From positions 6,200,501-6,264,500 of the forward strand of contig NZ_AP025344.1 in assembly GCF_021654795.1 (NCBI RefSeq): 64,000 nucleotides of DNA. The letters run 5' to 3'. Shown piece by piece: positions 27,101-35,711 of the stretch. Source of the DNA: Paenibacillus dendritiformis. Its GTDB lineage: Bacteria > Bacillota > Bacilli > Paenibacillales > Paenibacillaceae. The notes under the pieces are model-generated. The model was not told where the DNA came from. It ran no database searches and worked only from the letters and a program-made list of their open reading frames with translations. How positions within the stretch are numbered: position 1 is the first letter of the stretch; every line of letters begins with the position of its first letter. Position numbers and translations under genes: made by a program.

Positions 27101-27366
27101 GTGAATAGTCCGTCCCCCGCAAAATCACGTACTTTGAGCAAATGACCTATCGCTTTGTCAAAACGCGACTGGTCACATACTTCGGCTACTAAGTCAGGGC
27201 CGGAGACGATAATTACGGATCTTCCCATTAACTCGAATCTAAAAATTGGGCCGTACTCGTCAGCAAGCTTGCCGAAAGACAACGTCGGTGAGTCCTTATC
27301 AATTAAGGGTAAATTTCCGAGAACCCCATAGGTTCTGGGCTGCGGTATCGGCATTTGTTGGTCCAT
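24184..27366 (-). CDS. Bifunctional cytochrome P450/NADPH-P450 reductase (CYP102 type)
   Basis: A 1060-residue self-sufficient fatty acid hydroxylase of the P450BM3 (CYP102) type. The heme domain has the I-helix 'FLIAGHETTSGLLSF', the ExxR 'LNEALRLWP' and the heme-binding 'FGNGQRACIGMQFALHEA' (Cys near residue 405). The reductase follows with an FMN-binding start 'LLVLYGSDMGTAERIAKEL', the FAD motif 'RYYSISSSP' and the NADPH motifs 'GPGTGVAPFRGFLQAR' and 'YVCGDG'. Length and order are normal. GAGGAG precedes the ATG. In Bacillus such genes are repressed by an adjacent TetR-type FatR; none is present here. Confidence 0.96.
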   Translation of the reverse strand: MDQQMPIPQPRTYGVLGNLPLIDKDSPTLSFGKLADEYGPIFRFELMGRSVIIVSGPDLVAEVCDQSRFDKAIGHLLKVRDFAGDGLFTSLTDEPNWQKAHHILMPSFSLQAMKGYHDRMLDIALQLVQKWARLNPDESIDVPDDMTRLTLDTIGLCGFDYRFNSFYRETPNPFIVSMVRALDEAMHYSSRLPLQNKLMLITRRQYERDIQSMFSLVDKIIAERKASGDQGGTDLLARMLTAKDPETGQPLDDQNIRFQIITFLIAGHETTSGLLSFAIYFLLKNPEVLKKAYREVDEVLTGPLPTYEQVLKLKYVRMILNEALRLWPTAPQFSLFAKEDTVIGGKYPIKKGEAVSIILPKLHRDKGAWGEDAEIFRPERFEDPATVPNHAYKPFGNGQRACIGMQFALHEAALVLGLILQHFELTDHLNYQLRVKQTLTLKPADFKIRVQLRDKKLANPYPIQPESNLDGDPGPENKREAASIIGVHNRPLLVLYGSDMGTAERIAKELADLARLHGIRSEAATLDDRLGKLPEEGALIIITSSYNGKPPNNAKQFVQWLEQVEPGELRGVRYAVFGCGDHNWAATYQAVPRFIDEQLAEKGATRFSLRGEADASGDFEKQLEAWKSQMWADAMKTFDLKLNENAEKERSTLSIQYVSGLTETPLAQAYEAVHATIAANRELQQPGSERSTRHIEIELPDGMTYQEGDHLGVFPSNRKDPIDRILRRFGLREKDQVILTASGASASHLPLERPISLLDLLSHSVEVQEAATRAQIREVAAFTVCPPHKRELEALLEEGTYEEQVLKKRITMLDLVEKYEACEIPFEKFVELLPPLKPRYYSISSSPRMDQERASITVGVVRGQAWRGRGEYLGVASNYLADRRPGDDIVMFVRTPASGFQLPEDPQTPIIMVGPGTGVAPFRGFLQARAIMKREGQALGEAHLYFGCRNEADYLYRDELEQYERDGVVMLHTAFSRKEGVPKTYVQQLMAKNAEEIIRILDGGGRLYVCGDGSKMAPDVENELKKAYQDIHGVDEQEAVNWLGNLQTSGRYAKDVWAGI

Positions 27367-27739
27367 CTAGAAAACTCCTCTGCAATAACGTTAACCATTG
27401 TAACGGCAGGCTCATTCGAATTACCGTTAGGGAAGAAAATCGGCGATTTGGTTATATCCTCCTCCCTAATCTCCCCCAAATTGGCGAATTCAATTATGGA
27501 AGCCCGGACGCGGAGGGATCCCAGCTTCGAATAGGAAAGGCAGCTTGACATGTACTTGAATAATATGTGGACAGTACGAGAATAATTCAACGTAAACGTC
27601 CAGCAAAACCCATTAAAACTATAAAAATGAATGAAGATATACAACGAAACTTTAAAAAAAACAAAAAAAATCATTTCAATACAGTCCAATTTCGATTACA
27701 CTATAAATGTCTTCATAAAATGGAATTGGGGTGTTTGAG

Positions 27740-28496
27740 ATGGATCAATACAAGTTTAGTCCTGAACACAATAAAATGACTTGTTGATGCTATTGTTGAT
27801 GGTTATCGTGACTATATTGAACATCGGAAAGATCGCAAATCAAAAATGAAGATTAGCTCCGCTTTTTCCTGGACGAAAGGTAATTTTATTGAAAGCAAGC
27901 TCGCCGAAGAGTGCATTCGTCACGGCTTCACATATAAGAAATCAAAAGCGGGATGAACATGGGATTACCTGCAATTCATACATGGAGACTCGAAGATTCT
28001 TTTTCTTATAAAAAATGCGGCTTATTTCAATGAAGAATGCTTTTCACAAGCAAAACTGCCTAACAATAGTGGAAAGAAAGGTCTGCAACGGACCTATCTC
28101 CATGAACTCTCGAAAATCAATAAGGACTTAGCACTCCCCTCAACACGGCAATCATCGAAAAGAGGGAACGAAACAGAAGCGGTTGAACAGCTTTCCTTAT
28201 TCATTCTGGAGAGCCGGGTGAAAGATGAGCTAGACGATTTCGCATCGTCCTACAATCAGTTCCATATCCTTACATACGCACTCGATGAGGCATATCAAAT
28301 ATCTGAAATCAGACACTATTTGCCTAATCTAAATAATAACGTCGCTTACCTCGTAGAGGATCTCTCCGACTTTATCTCCGGAGCTGAGTTAACTGAAGAG
28401 GATCGCGATGTAGTGGCGCCTGCAATGAACGATGATGTTATGGATCCAGCCGCGTTTGATATCGGGATTTATGAAGAGGAACAACAAAATTCATAA
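27740..28496 (+). pseudogene. Broken DUF5986-family gene
   Basis: The start (GGGGTG, then ATG at 27740, MDQYKFSPEHNKM) is followed by a frameshift near 27776 and, in the continuing frame, an in-frame TGA at 27954-27956. The joined translation is coherent: 'LVDAIVDGYRDYIEHRKD', 'ISSAFSWTKGNFIESKLAEE', 'DYLQFIHGDSKILFLIKNA', ending 'GIYEEEQQNS'. This resembles DUF5986, a family often found beside XRE-ImmA/IrrE genes, as here. The last 92 codons from 28218 are an intact frame but probably not an independent gene. Confidence 0.75.
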
Positions 28497-28536
28497 ATAA
28501 ACAGATTGATGTTAGGGAAATAAGGAGGGAGCAGGC

Positions 28537-29745
28537 ATGTTCATTGGTAAAAATCTAGCCAATTTACGGATCATGCATGGATATTCGCGAAAGCAGCTCT
28601 CCGAAATGTTAGGTGTTACAGAACAAGCCGTCTGGCAGTACGAGAACGCTTATACATCTCCGAAAATGCAGATCGTGAACGAATTGAAACGAATTTTTAG
28701 CGTAAAAAGTAAATATTTTTATACGGAAGACATGCTTGCACGATACATGACGCCTGCCAATGTCGACGTAATGAACATCGCATATCGTTCAAAAGTATTG
28801 AATGTCATTTCGAAGACGCAGGCAGAAGCGAAGCATATTGAATATTTAGATGCTTTTGTGAACTACGTAACGGCCAAAGTCAGCCTTCCTACCTTAAAAA
28901 TCATTAAGTTAAGGGACGAGGTTATTGAGTATCTAAACGATACAGGTGAAGACAGATCTACTCAAATATATCATGTCGCTCATTTGGCGCGAAAAAGGCT
29001 CGACTTACCGAATTCTAATAATGATGATCTCATGTTCCTGATCGAAAAGAGCGGAGTGTTCGTTTTTGAGAAGGCGATTGGCGAGGAAATTGATGCTTAT
29101 AGTCTCTGGACCCAAAACGATCGACCCTATATCATTTTGGGTAATAGGAAACGATCGGCTGTTCGGAGGAACTTCGATATCGCACATGAATTGGGTCATT
29201 TGTTGCTTCATTATCGCCTTGAATTTGCTAACTTAGATCGGAAAGAGCACAAAATGATTGAGAATGAAGCGAATCTATTTGCCGGAGCATTATTACTGCC
29301 GGAAGACGAATTCGCAATTGACATGAAGGATGTATCCCATATCACGAATCCAGATGATTATTTAGATTTGAAAGCGAAATGGAAAACTTCGTTGCAAGTG
29401 TTGGGATATAGGGCAGCTAATCTTGGGATCATCGAACCGAAAGATCATCGGAACTTTTACGCGGCAATGCACCGGAAAGGTTATTTAAAAGTTGAACCGC
29501 TTGATGATGTCATTCCAATCCAGAAACCAATGAAAATCAAAACAATCATTGATCTGGTTTCAAAAAGGGGTCTCTTGGATATTGGGCATATGATTGAAAA
29601 CGATTGGAAAGTAGAAGTATCCTTCTTTCATCATATGACAGGAATTGATCCAAGCTTTTTTAATAAGTACATGACGAGAAACTTGGATTTCGGCTTCGAC
29701 AATGTTACCAAAATACCTGAGCGTATTTCTGCAGATAAAATATAA
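28537..29745 (+). CDS. XRE-ImmA/IrrE family metallopeptidase regulator
   Basis: A 402-residue protein. The N-terminal helix-turn-helix reads 'GKNLANLRIMHGYSRKQLSE' then 'MLGVTEQAVWQYENAYTSPK'. The ImmA/IrrE zinc peptidase domain has 'DIAHELGHLLLH' (HExxH near residue 215) and the downstream glutamate region 'ENEANLFAGALLLPEDEF'. Such proteins cleave or inactivate repressors on mobile elements or act as toxin-antitoxin-like regulators. AAGGAGGGAG precedes the ATG. The gene upstream (DUF5986) is broken, so the pair is no longer complete. Confidence 0.9.
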   Translation: MFIGKNLANLRIMHGYSRKQLSEMLGVTEQAVWQYENAYTSPKMQIVNELKRIFSVKSKYFYTEDMLARYMTPANVDVMNIAYRSKVLNVISKTQAEAKHIEYLDAFVNYVTAKVSLPTLKIIKLRDEVIEYLNDTGEDRSTQIYHVAHLARKRLDLPNSNNDDLMFLIEKSGVFVFEKAIGEEIDAYSLWTQNDRPYIILGNRKRSAVRRNFDIAHELGHLLLHYRLEFANLDRKEHKMIENEANLFAGALLLPEDEFAIDMKDVSHITNPDDYLDLKAKWKTSLQVLGYRAANLGIIEPKDHRNFYAAMHRKGYLKVEPLDDVIPIQKPMKIKTIIDLVSKRGLLDIGHMIENDWKVEVSFFHHMTGIDPSFFNKYMTRNLDFGFDNVTKIPERISADKI

Positions 29746-29752
29746 GCGATCG

Positions 29753-29823
29753 TCCCCTTCAAGCAGTCACTCAAAAGACCTCACGTCATCATGAGAAAAC
29801 GAGTCAACTTGAAGGGGATATTT
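29753..29823 (+). terminator. Long hairpin terminator after the ImmA/IrrE gene
   Basis: Perfect 11-bp arms TCCCCTTCAAG and CTTGAAGGGGA are separated by 44 bases that also pair partly, followed by TATTTTTAT. Confidence 0.6.
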
Positions 29824-29876
29824 TTATCGGATGGATTATATTATCAAGTCGCCATCATTTGGATCATTCTCACTAT

Positions 29877-31376
29877 CTACATCACAGGCTGCAGTTCACT
29901 GTGCAGACCAAGCATCCGCGCTTTTTCCGTACGAATGTCATGGATAAGATCCGGGTTTTCCACTAAGGACAATCCATAAGAAGGAATCATTTCTTTTATT
30001 TTCGGCTCCCACTCTTTTAGATGCTGCGGGAAGCATTTCTCGATGACCTCCAGCATGACGGACACGGCGGTTGAAGCCCCCGGAGAAGCGCCGAGCAAGG
30101 CGGCTATCGATCCATCGGCGGCACTGACGACTTCCGTTCCGAATTGAAGCGTTCCTTTACCGCCGGCAACCGTATCTTTGATGACTTGCACGCGCTGGCC
30201 CGCCACCAATAGATCCCAATCCTCGCTTTTGGCATTCGGAATAAACTCCCGCAACTCTTCCATGCGCTTTTCCTTGGATAACAAAACTTGCTGGATTAAG
30301 TATTTTGTCAACGACAGGTTTTTTGCGCCCGCCGCCAACATCGTCAATACATTATTCGGTTTTACCGAACCTATCAAATCAAACATGGAACCGGTTTTTA
30401 AGAACTTTGGCGAGAAGCCGGCAAACGGTCCAAAGAGCAGCGATTTTTTATTGTCGATAAATCTGGTGTCCAGATGCGGAACCGACATTGGAGGCGCGCC
30501 AACCTTCGCTTTTCCGTATACTTTGGCATGATGCTGCGCTACCACTTCCGGATTATTGCACACCATAAATAACCCGCTTATCGGGAACCCTCCAATATGC
30601 TTTCCTTCAGGAATGCCGCATTTTTGAAGCAAAGGAAGACTTCCTCCCCCGCCGCCGATAAAGACAAATTTGGCGGTATGGCGTTCGACTTCGCCTCGAT
30701 CATTCCGTACTTTCAATTCCCACAAGCCATCGCTCGTACGTTTAATATCCTCTACTCGATGTTGATAATGGATATCGACGTTTTTATTCTGTAAGTGATC
30801 GAACAATATGCGCGTTAAAGCGCCAAAGTTGACATCTGTGCCGGATTCGATTCTTGTTGCCGCTATCGGTTCATTCAAGGTACGGTCTTTCATAATCAGA
30901 GGGATCCACTCCATCAATTTTTCCGGGTCATCGGAAAATTCCATCCCTTGAAACAGCGGATTGTTTGATAGCGCTTCAAAACGTTTTTTCAAAAACGCTA
31001 CATTTTGCTCCCCCTGGACTAAACTCATATGCGGCAAAGGCATAATGAAGTCTTGCGGCTTCCGAATCAGATTGCGGTCGACAAGATAAGACCAAAACTG
31101 GAGTGAAACTTGGAACTGTTCATTCACTTTGATCGCTTTGCTAATATCGATGGTCCCGTCCGGCTTTTCGGTTGTGTAATTCAGTTCGCACAGCGCAGCA
31201 TGCCCCGTTCCCGCGTTATTCCATTCGTTAGAGCTTTCCTCTCCTGCGCTTGCCAGCTTCTCAAACACTGTAATTTCCCAGTACGGCACTAATTCCTTCA
31301 ACAATGTCCCCAAAGTCGCACTCATGATTCCAGCACCAATTAAGATAACGTCTGTTTCGGTTTGTCTGCTGCTCAT
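29877..31376 (-). CDS. mqo: Malate:quinone oxidoreductase
   Basis: A 499-residue FAD enzyme that oxidises malate to oxaloacetate and passes electrons to the quinone pool, at the inner face of the membrane. The N-terminal FAD site 'DVILIGAGIMSATLGTLLKE' and the Mqo signatures 'NEWNNAGTGHAALCELNYT' and 'VFIGGGGGSLPLLQKCGIPE' are clear, as is the C-terminal 'LGASPGASTAVSVMLEVIE'. Length is normal. AAGGGCGG precedes the ATG. It is monocistronic. Upstream (31377-31695) is AT-rich with no other gene. Confidence 0.96.
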   Translation of the reverse strand: MSSRQTETDVILIGAGIMSATLGTLLKELVPYWEITVFEKLASAGEESSNEWNNAGTGHAALCELNYTTEKPDGTIDISKAIKVNEQFQVSLQFWSYLVDRNLIRKPQDFIMPLPHMSLVQGEQNVAFLKKRFEALSNNPLFQGMEFSDDPEKLMEWIPLIMKDRTLNEPIAATRIESGTDVNFGALTRILFDHLQNKNVDIHYQHRVEDIKRTSDGLWELKVRNDRGEVERHTAKFVFIGGGGGSLPLLQKCGIPEGKHIGGFPISGLFMVCNNPEVVAQHHAKVYGKAKVGAPPMSVPHLDTRFIDNKKSLLFGPFAGFSPKFLKTGSMFDLIGSVKPNNVLTMLAAGAKNLSLTKYLIQQVLLSKEKRMEELREFIPNAKSEDWDLLVAGQRVQVIKDTVAGGKGTLQFGTEVVSAADGSIAALLGASPGASTAVSVMLEVIEKCFPQHLKEWEPKIKEMIPSYGLSLVENPDLIHDIRTEKARMLGLHSELQPVM

Positions 31377-31695
31377 TTTTACCGCCCTTATACTCTGATA
31401 TTTGAAGAAAAGATGTAGTCGCTCCCGCCAGTTCCCCTAACATAGCAGCCGGAACGTGATCGGAATCATATACCTTTTCTATTATTGCCTAATCATAGTA
31501 TACCACTATCATTGAAAGATTAAGATATTTACTATTATATGACAGTTACAAAGTAATTAAAAGGCAGGAAATTCTCTAACGCTGGCCCTTAAGAGATAAC
31601 TTAACTAAAGTTTCCTCTTGCTCATGATTAGTACCCGCACCAATATGCCGAAATTTATCGCTTTCCCTTATGATAGCTTATCTGGTCTCTCAGCG

Positions 31696-31725
31696 AAAAA
31701 AGGCCGCCGAAGTAATCGGGGGCCT
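31696..31725 (-). terminator. Terminator of the uracil-DNA glycosylase gene
   Basis: On the minus strand AGGCC-x-CCGA pairs with TCGG-x-GGCCT around a small loop and is followed by six T's. Confidence 0.75.
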
Positions 31726-31772
31726 GATTGTCGTGATTAAACGTGTCTTCTTCATTGAATATATGTATCCGT

Positions 31773-32417
31773 TTATGTGGCCGGCGTTGATCTTTCCTTC
31801 CACTTCTCCTTCAATGCTTTTAAATCCTCTACGAAGAACCTTAGTAAATTGGGTCTCCTTCTTACGGCAAGCGGGTGATAGGTAAAGCTGATCGGGATAC
31901 CCTCAAACTCGTGCCAGCTCCCTCGCAATTCCTTGACACTGGCGTTCTCCTTCTGTGGGAATATTGCTTCCGCCACGACATTCCCAAAACCAAATAATAC
32001 CGACGGCTGCTTCTGCAGGAGCTGTAAGTGTAGATGGGGAAGACATGCTGCTCTGGCCTCAGGCTTATTGTAAGCACGAATCGGCCGGCATTTAAGCAAA
32101 TAAGTGACATAAACCGCGTTTGTATCGATACCCGCTTCCCTCATGCCATGCTGGAGTGTCTCCCGGGTACCGCACAAAAACGGATTTCCTTGCCGATCCT
32201 CGCGGGCTCCCGGATTATCCAGGATCAACAGGATCTTGGCTTTCGGATTTCCTTCACCCCAGATAACACGAGTCCGTTGCTTGGATAGCTCGCAACATTC
32301 ACAATGCTGAAGACCTTCGGGCGCTTGTTCTTCAGGGAAGATGATAAAGGGATGACTCATTTCCGTGTCATGCAGCTCCTTCCTTTCTTTCGCACCAATG
32401 TATTCATTATCCCCCAC
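31773..32417 (-). CDS. Uracil-DNA glycosylase family protein (family 4/5 type)
   Basis: A 214-residue Fe-S type uracil-DNA glycosylase that removes uracil from DNA. Two Cys pairs suited for a 4Fe-4S cluster ('CECCELSKQRTRVIWGEGN' and 'CRPIRAYNKPEARAAC') flank the 'ILLILDNPGAREDRQGNPF' motif; the C-terminal 'TYHPLAVRRRPN' corresponds to motif B. The start is uncertain: GTG 32417 has only a weak site and ATG 32360 is a shorter option. A decayed second copy lies at 37415-37780. Confidence 0.85.
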   Translation of the reverse strand: MGDNEYIGAKERKELHDTEMSHPFIIFPEEQAPEGLQHCECCELSKQRTRVIWGEGNPKAKILLILDNPGAREDRQGNPFLCGTRETLQHGMREAGIDTNAVYVTYLLKCRPIRAYNKPEARAACLPHLHLQLLQKQPSVLFGFGNVVAEAIFPQKENASVKELRGSWHEFEGIPISFTYHPLAVRRRPNLLRFFVEDLKALKEKWKERSTPAT

Positions 32418-32623
32418 CAGAGCAAAAACTTGCCTTTCTTTAGGTTACGGTTCCCCTGACTTATCTTGAGCGACGGCAATTTACTTGAATCAGCATTCCC
32501 AGTGATCAACCGGCAACACCCCCGTATTTCCTGCATATTTATAGATCAGCGCAGCAAAAAGGCCCCTTCACAAGATACACGGAAACGTTGGCCGTAAGTA
32601 ATGGCAATAAGGAGGCGTTTTGA

Positions 32624-33256
32624 ATGAAGACTAAATATATAAAAGAGTTTTTCCTTTTTCCCGATATATGCATCATGTGCGGAATCTTCTTGGTCAGTGT
32701 TAGCCTGCTCATTCCAGGCCTGACAACCATTGGCCCATGGATTGCATTCGCCATAGGCATGGCCGCTTATGCCGCCGCCGAGTATTTTACGCATCGTTTC
32801 CTGTTTCACCTAAAAACTCCGAAAAATCCCTTCTTGTTAAAATTACTTAAGCGTTTACATTATGATCATCACGCCAATCCGAATGACCTGCATTTGTTGT
32901 TTCTGCCTTTGTGGTATACTCTGCCGAACCTCGCCATCGCGGGAACCATCGCCTACTTTATTTCAGCACGCCTCGTGATTGCGAATGCTTTTCTCGCTGG
33001 CGTGATCCTGTTCCTCTTGTTTTATGAGTGGAAGCACTATATCGCCCATCGTCCGGTTACCCCCGTCTCCCCATGGGGCCGTTGGATGAAGAAAGTCCAT
33101 TTATGGCATCACTATAAAAATGAAAATTACTGGTACGGCGTGACAAACCCGGTTTTTGATCTCGCCTTGGGAACCTTTGAGGATCAAAAAAATGTCGAGC
33201 TAAGCCAGACGGCCCGCAACCTTGAACAACGCGATAGTAAAAAGCTTGATCTCTAA
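32624..33256 (+). CDS. Sterol desaturase/fatty acid hydroxylase family protein
   Basis: A 210-residue membrane protein with the four histidine clusters of di-iron hydroxylases: HRFLFH (near residue 58), HYDHH, HYIAHRP and HLWHHY. Hydrophobic pairs flank them. Related enzymes hydroxylate fatty acyl chains of lipids, or beta-carotene. AAGGAGG sits at normal spacing before the ATG. It is a single gene ended by a hairpin. Confidence 0.9.
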   Translation: MKTKYIKEFFLFPDICIMCGIFLVSVSLLIPGLTTIGPWIAFAIGMAAYAAAEYFTHRFLFHLKTPKNPFLLKLLKRLHYDHHANPNDLHLLFLPLWYTLPNLAIAGTIAYFISARLVIANAFLAGVILFLLFYEWKHYIAHRPVTPVSPWGRWMKKVHLWHHYKNENYWYGVTNPVFDLALGTFEDQKNVELSQTARNLEQRDSKKLDL

Positions 33257-33263
33257 AGAAAAA

Positions 33264-33300
33264 CAACCCGTCAAACGCCAAAGTTTGCGGGTTGCTTTTA
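33264..33300 (+). terminator. Terminator of the hydroxylase gene
   Basis: An imperfect stem CAACCCG-x-CAAAC with GTTTG-x-GGGTTG, followed by CTTTTA, directly after the stop codon. Confidence 0.65.
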
Positions 33301-33334
33301 TAAGCGAGAATCGCATTTTTCTTCTGAAACAGCT

Positions 33335-33877
33335 TTACGGAAAATCCAGCTCGTCATCAATAACGCGGAACATTTCCCTGATCCGATCCGGGTACCGGGC
33401 ATCCAGTTCTTCCCACTGACGATTCGGTAAAATCAAAAAGTCGTGAGTATCGGACAAATACGAGGCTTCAAAAAGACGAATTTCGTATTTGTCCTTAATC
33501 AACTCCTGAAACCCCCGAATCGTAATATAGCGATCTTTTCCGGTAAAGGTGAGTGGTATCGAATGCAGTTGTCCATTGTAGGTAATGTCCAGCCCTTTGT
33601 CCGTATTCGCTACCTCGACCGTCTCATCCGACAGCATTTCACCGAACAATCGGACGATATCCTCGTCGTACTCTCGCCAATCTACGGTAACGCCGTGTAC
33701 GAAAGCGAACACAACCGGAATTTGCTTCTCGACCGTAAGCTCGTCCGCTAGTTCATTCACGTCATCCATTATTTGATAGCGCTCGAATGTCTCGCGATGC
33801 TTCTCAATAAATTGTTGAAGCTGCCGCTCGTCTCCATCGAATAGAATTGTCAGCTCGCTGTCGCTCGGCATTCTCAT
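33335..33877 (-). CDS. Acidic hypothetical protein, 180 residues
   Basis: A soluble, strongly acidic protein starting MRMPSDSELTILFDG and ending FRVIDDELDFP, with no recognised motif, signal or membrane segment. AAGGAGG eight bases before the ATG at 33877 fixes the start (an earlier in-frame codon overlaps that site). Acidity, size and the position right after the remnant of another coding frame would fit an immunity protein, but this is a guess. Confidence 0.65.
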   Translation of the reverse strand: MRMPSDSELTILFDGDERQLQQFIEKHRETFERYQIMDDVNELADELTVEKQIPVVFAFVHGVTVDWREYDEDIVRLFGEMLSDETVEVANTDKGLDITYNGQLHSIPLTFTGKDRYITIRGFQELIKDKYEIRLFEASYLSDTHDFLILPNRQWEELDARYPDRIREMFRVIDDELDFP

Positions 33878-33921
33878 CCCCGTGTCCTCCTTGTGTTCAC
33901 GCAATCGACCGGAATCACTTC

Positions 33922-33985
33922 TTGAGCTTCCCCTGGTACAACTTGAAGTTGTTCTTGACCTGTCGTAACAGACCGAAGCCCGAAT
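33922..33985 (-). pseudogene. Possible C-terminal remnant of a lost gene
   Basis: A short minus-strand frame reads 'GFGLLRQVKNNFKLYQGKLK' and a stop, 44 bases upstream of the acidic protein gene. It looks like a natural C-terminus. The upstream part is missing, replaced by the AT-rich DNA that leads into the insertion sequence. Evidence is only the appearance of the peptide. Confidence 0.25.
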
Positions 33986-34106
33986 ATAAGTTTCACTATT
34001 TAACTTAAATATAGTTTATCTATCGGGTCTATCAATGAAATAGCGGATAAAGCCTACTTTCCATAATGCAACAAACTTTCGTCATTCTCTATTCCATAAA
34101 CAATAG

Positions 34107-35655
34107 AATCAATTTCATAAATCGAAAGTCTTGCTATGACTGGGTTTTTAAGGTACAGAAAAAGGAGTACCTCCCCAAATCTCGAATAAGTAAAGTATCC
34201 ACACAATACCCAAAGAGATGAGGCGAACTCCCTATGCCCTATATTCGACATGAGAGCTTATTTACCCTGCAAGAGCTTTATGAGATGGAACAAAAAGATC
34301 GTTTTCGTGAGATTTTTTCTACAATCGACATCACTCCGATCTTGCGTTTGGTCAGGAAAACATCTTTTTATGGTGCCCCCATTGAAGTGAATTATAGGGC
34401 GATGGTCTATTCCTTGATTGTTAGAATCGTTGAACGTATTCCTACGATTAAAGATTTAATAAAGAGACTTCAACATGACATCTTATTCCGCATGGATTGT
34501 GGCTTTATGCTTTCAGAAGCGATTCCTTCGGCCTCTTCCTATTCCCGGTTGGTGCGCAAGATGAGCCAAAGCCATGCACTGGAGGACATGCAAGAGCAGT
34601 TACTCGAACAAGCCATGGCAGAAGGATTCATTACAGACGATACGGTTGCAATCGATGCGACCCATATCGAAGCTCGGGATCAGGCACCTGCGAAGCAAGA
34701 AAAGGAAAAACCTGAGCCAAAAAAGCGTGGGCGAAAAACAAAAGCCGAACGTGAAGCTTGGCTCAAACAAAAGCAAGAAGAAGAGGAACAAAAACCAATC
34801 TTCGAAAAAGAAATTGCCGCTCAATTAAATGAATCATTCCATGTTTTGCGAGATCAAATGCCTCTTGATCCGCAGTGGGGAGTCAAGAAAAATAGTGATG
34901 GAAAAAATGTCTTTTGGTATGGCTATAAAGGTCATCTTGCCATTGGAACGCAGAGTCAGTATATCCTCGGAGCCTTGCTCTCTTCCGGAAGCTTGAATGA
35001 CGGTAAAGCGGCCATTCCACTCCTAAAAGGGGTTGCTTCACAGCATCCGAATTTCAGTTTCAAGTACGCAACCATGGATGCTGGATACGATTATGAACCT
35101 ATATACAAGCAAGTTCGAGAAGCAGAGGCACATGCTGTAATTGCGTATAACCGTCGCCGAGAACCAGAACACGACGGATTTGACGAACACTTCGCCCCAA
35201 CCTGTGTAAGGGAGCATTCTTATCGTTATGACAGCTACGATTCAAAATATGGAACACTCAAATATGTTCGACCGAAAGAATGCGAAAGCTGTCCATTGGC
35301 GCATGATTCACTTTGCCAGAAAGTCTATAAAATGAAGATAACAACTGATCTTAGAAAATATACCGCCCCGGCCAGAGGCTCAAAGCATTGGAAAGAAATC
35401 GCTAAGAGACGTTCTGCAGTCGAAAGAGTGAATGCTTACTTGAAGGAATTCTTCCAATTGAACAATGTGAGACACCGAACGGGTCAAAAAGCTAAGGTTC
35501 ATTTTAACTTGGTTACTTTGGTTTACAATTGTATAAAATTAGCATGTGATCGTTTAAATCGTCAATTCCAAGAGCAAGCTGCATAATTTTCAAAAAAGGA
35601 AATACTTTAATTCGGTTAATCTACAGTTTTGTAATTATGCATTATGAAATTGATT
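34107..35655 (+). mobile_element. Complete insertion sequence, 1549 bp, IS1182-like
   Basis: A single DDE transposase gene is enclosed by 14-bp perfect terminal inverted repeats (AATCAATTTCATAA at 34107-34120 and its complement at 35642-35655). Both ends are flanked by the direct repeat CAATAG (34101-34106 and 35656-35661), which is the expected target-site duplication. The transposase frame is intact, so the element may still be active. Confidence 0.85.
34234..35586 (+). CDS. IS1182/IS5-like DDE transposase
   Basis: A 450-residue transposase. The N-terminal DUF772-like part ('YRAMVYSLIVRIVERIPTIK') is followed by a highly charged Lys/Glu linker (about residues 150-190) and the DDE domain: 'DDTVAIDATHIEA' (first Asp), 'YATMDAGYDYEPIYKQV' (second Asp) and 'KRRSAVERVNAYLKEFFQL' (Glu). 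A Cys cluster (ECESCPLAHDSLCQ) precedes the last motif, as in IS1182 relatives. The frame is complete. It is the only gene of the element. Confidence 0.93.
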   Translation: MPYIRHESLFTLQELYEMEQKDRFREIFSTIDITPILRLVRKTSFYGAPIEVNYRAMVYSLIVRIVERIPTIKDLIKRLQHDILFRMDCGFMLSEAIPSASSYSRLVRKMSQSHALEDMQEQLLEQAMAEGFITDDTVAIDATHIEARDQAPAKQEKEKPEPKKRGRKTKAEREAWLKQKQEEEEQKPIFEKEIAAQLNESFHVLRDQMPLDPQWGVKKNSDGKNVFWYGYKGHLAIGTQSQYILGALLSSGSLNDGKAAIPLLKGVASQHPNFSFKYATMDAGYDYEPIYKQVREAEAHAVIAYNRRREPEHDGFDEHFAPTCVREHSYRYDSYDSKYGTLKYVRPKECESCPLAHDSLCQKVYKMKITTDLRKYTAPARGSKHWKEIAKRRSAVERVNAYLKEFFQLNNVRHRTGQKAKVHFNLVTLVYNCIKLACDRLNRQFQEQAA

Positions 35656-35711
35656 CAATAGCTGATTATTTCTTCTGATCCTCTCTTCTTTCCCTTGTTA
35701 TCCACTATCAG

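Noticed and set aside
28218..28496. A 92-codon intact frame as an independent gene
   Set aside because: It is the in-frame tail of the broken DUF5986 gene and continues the upstream homology without its own start.
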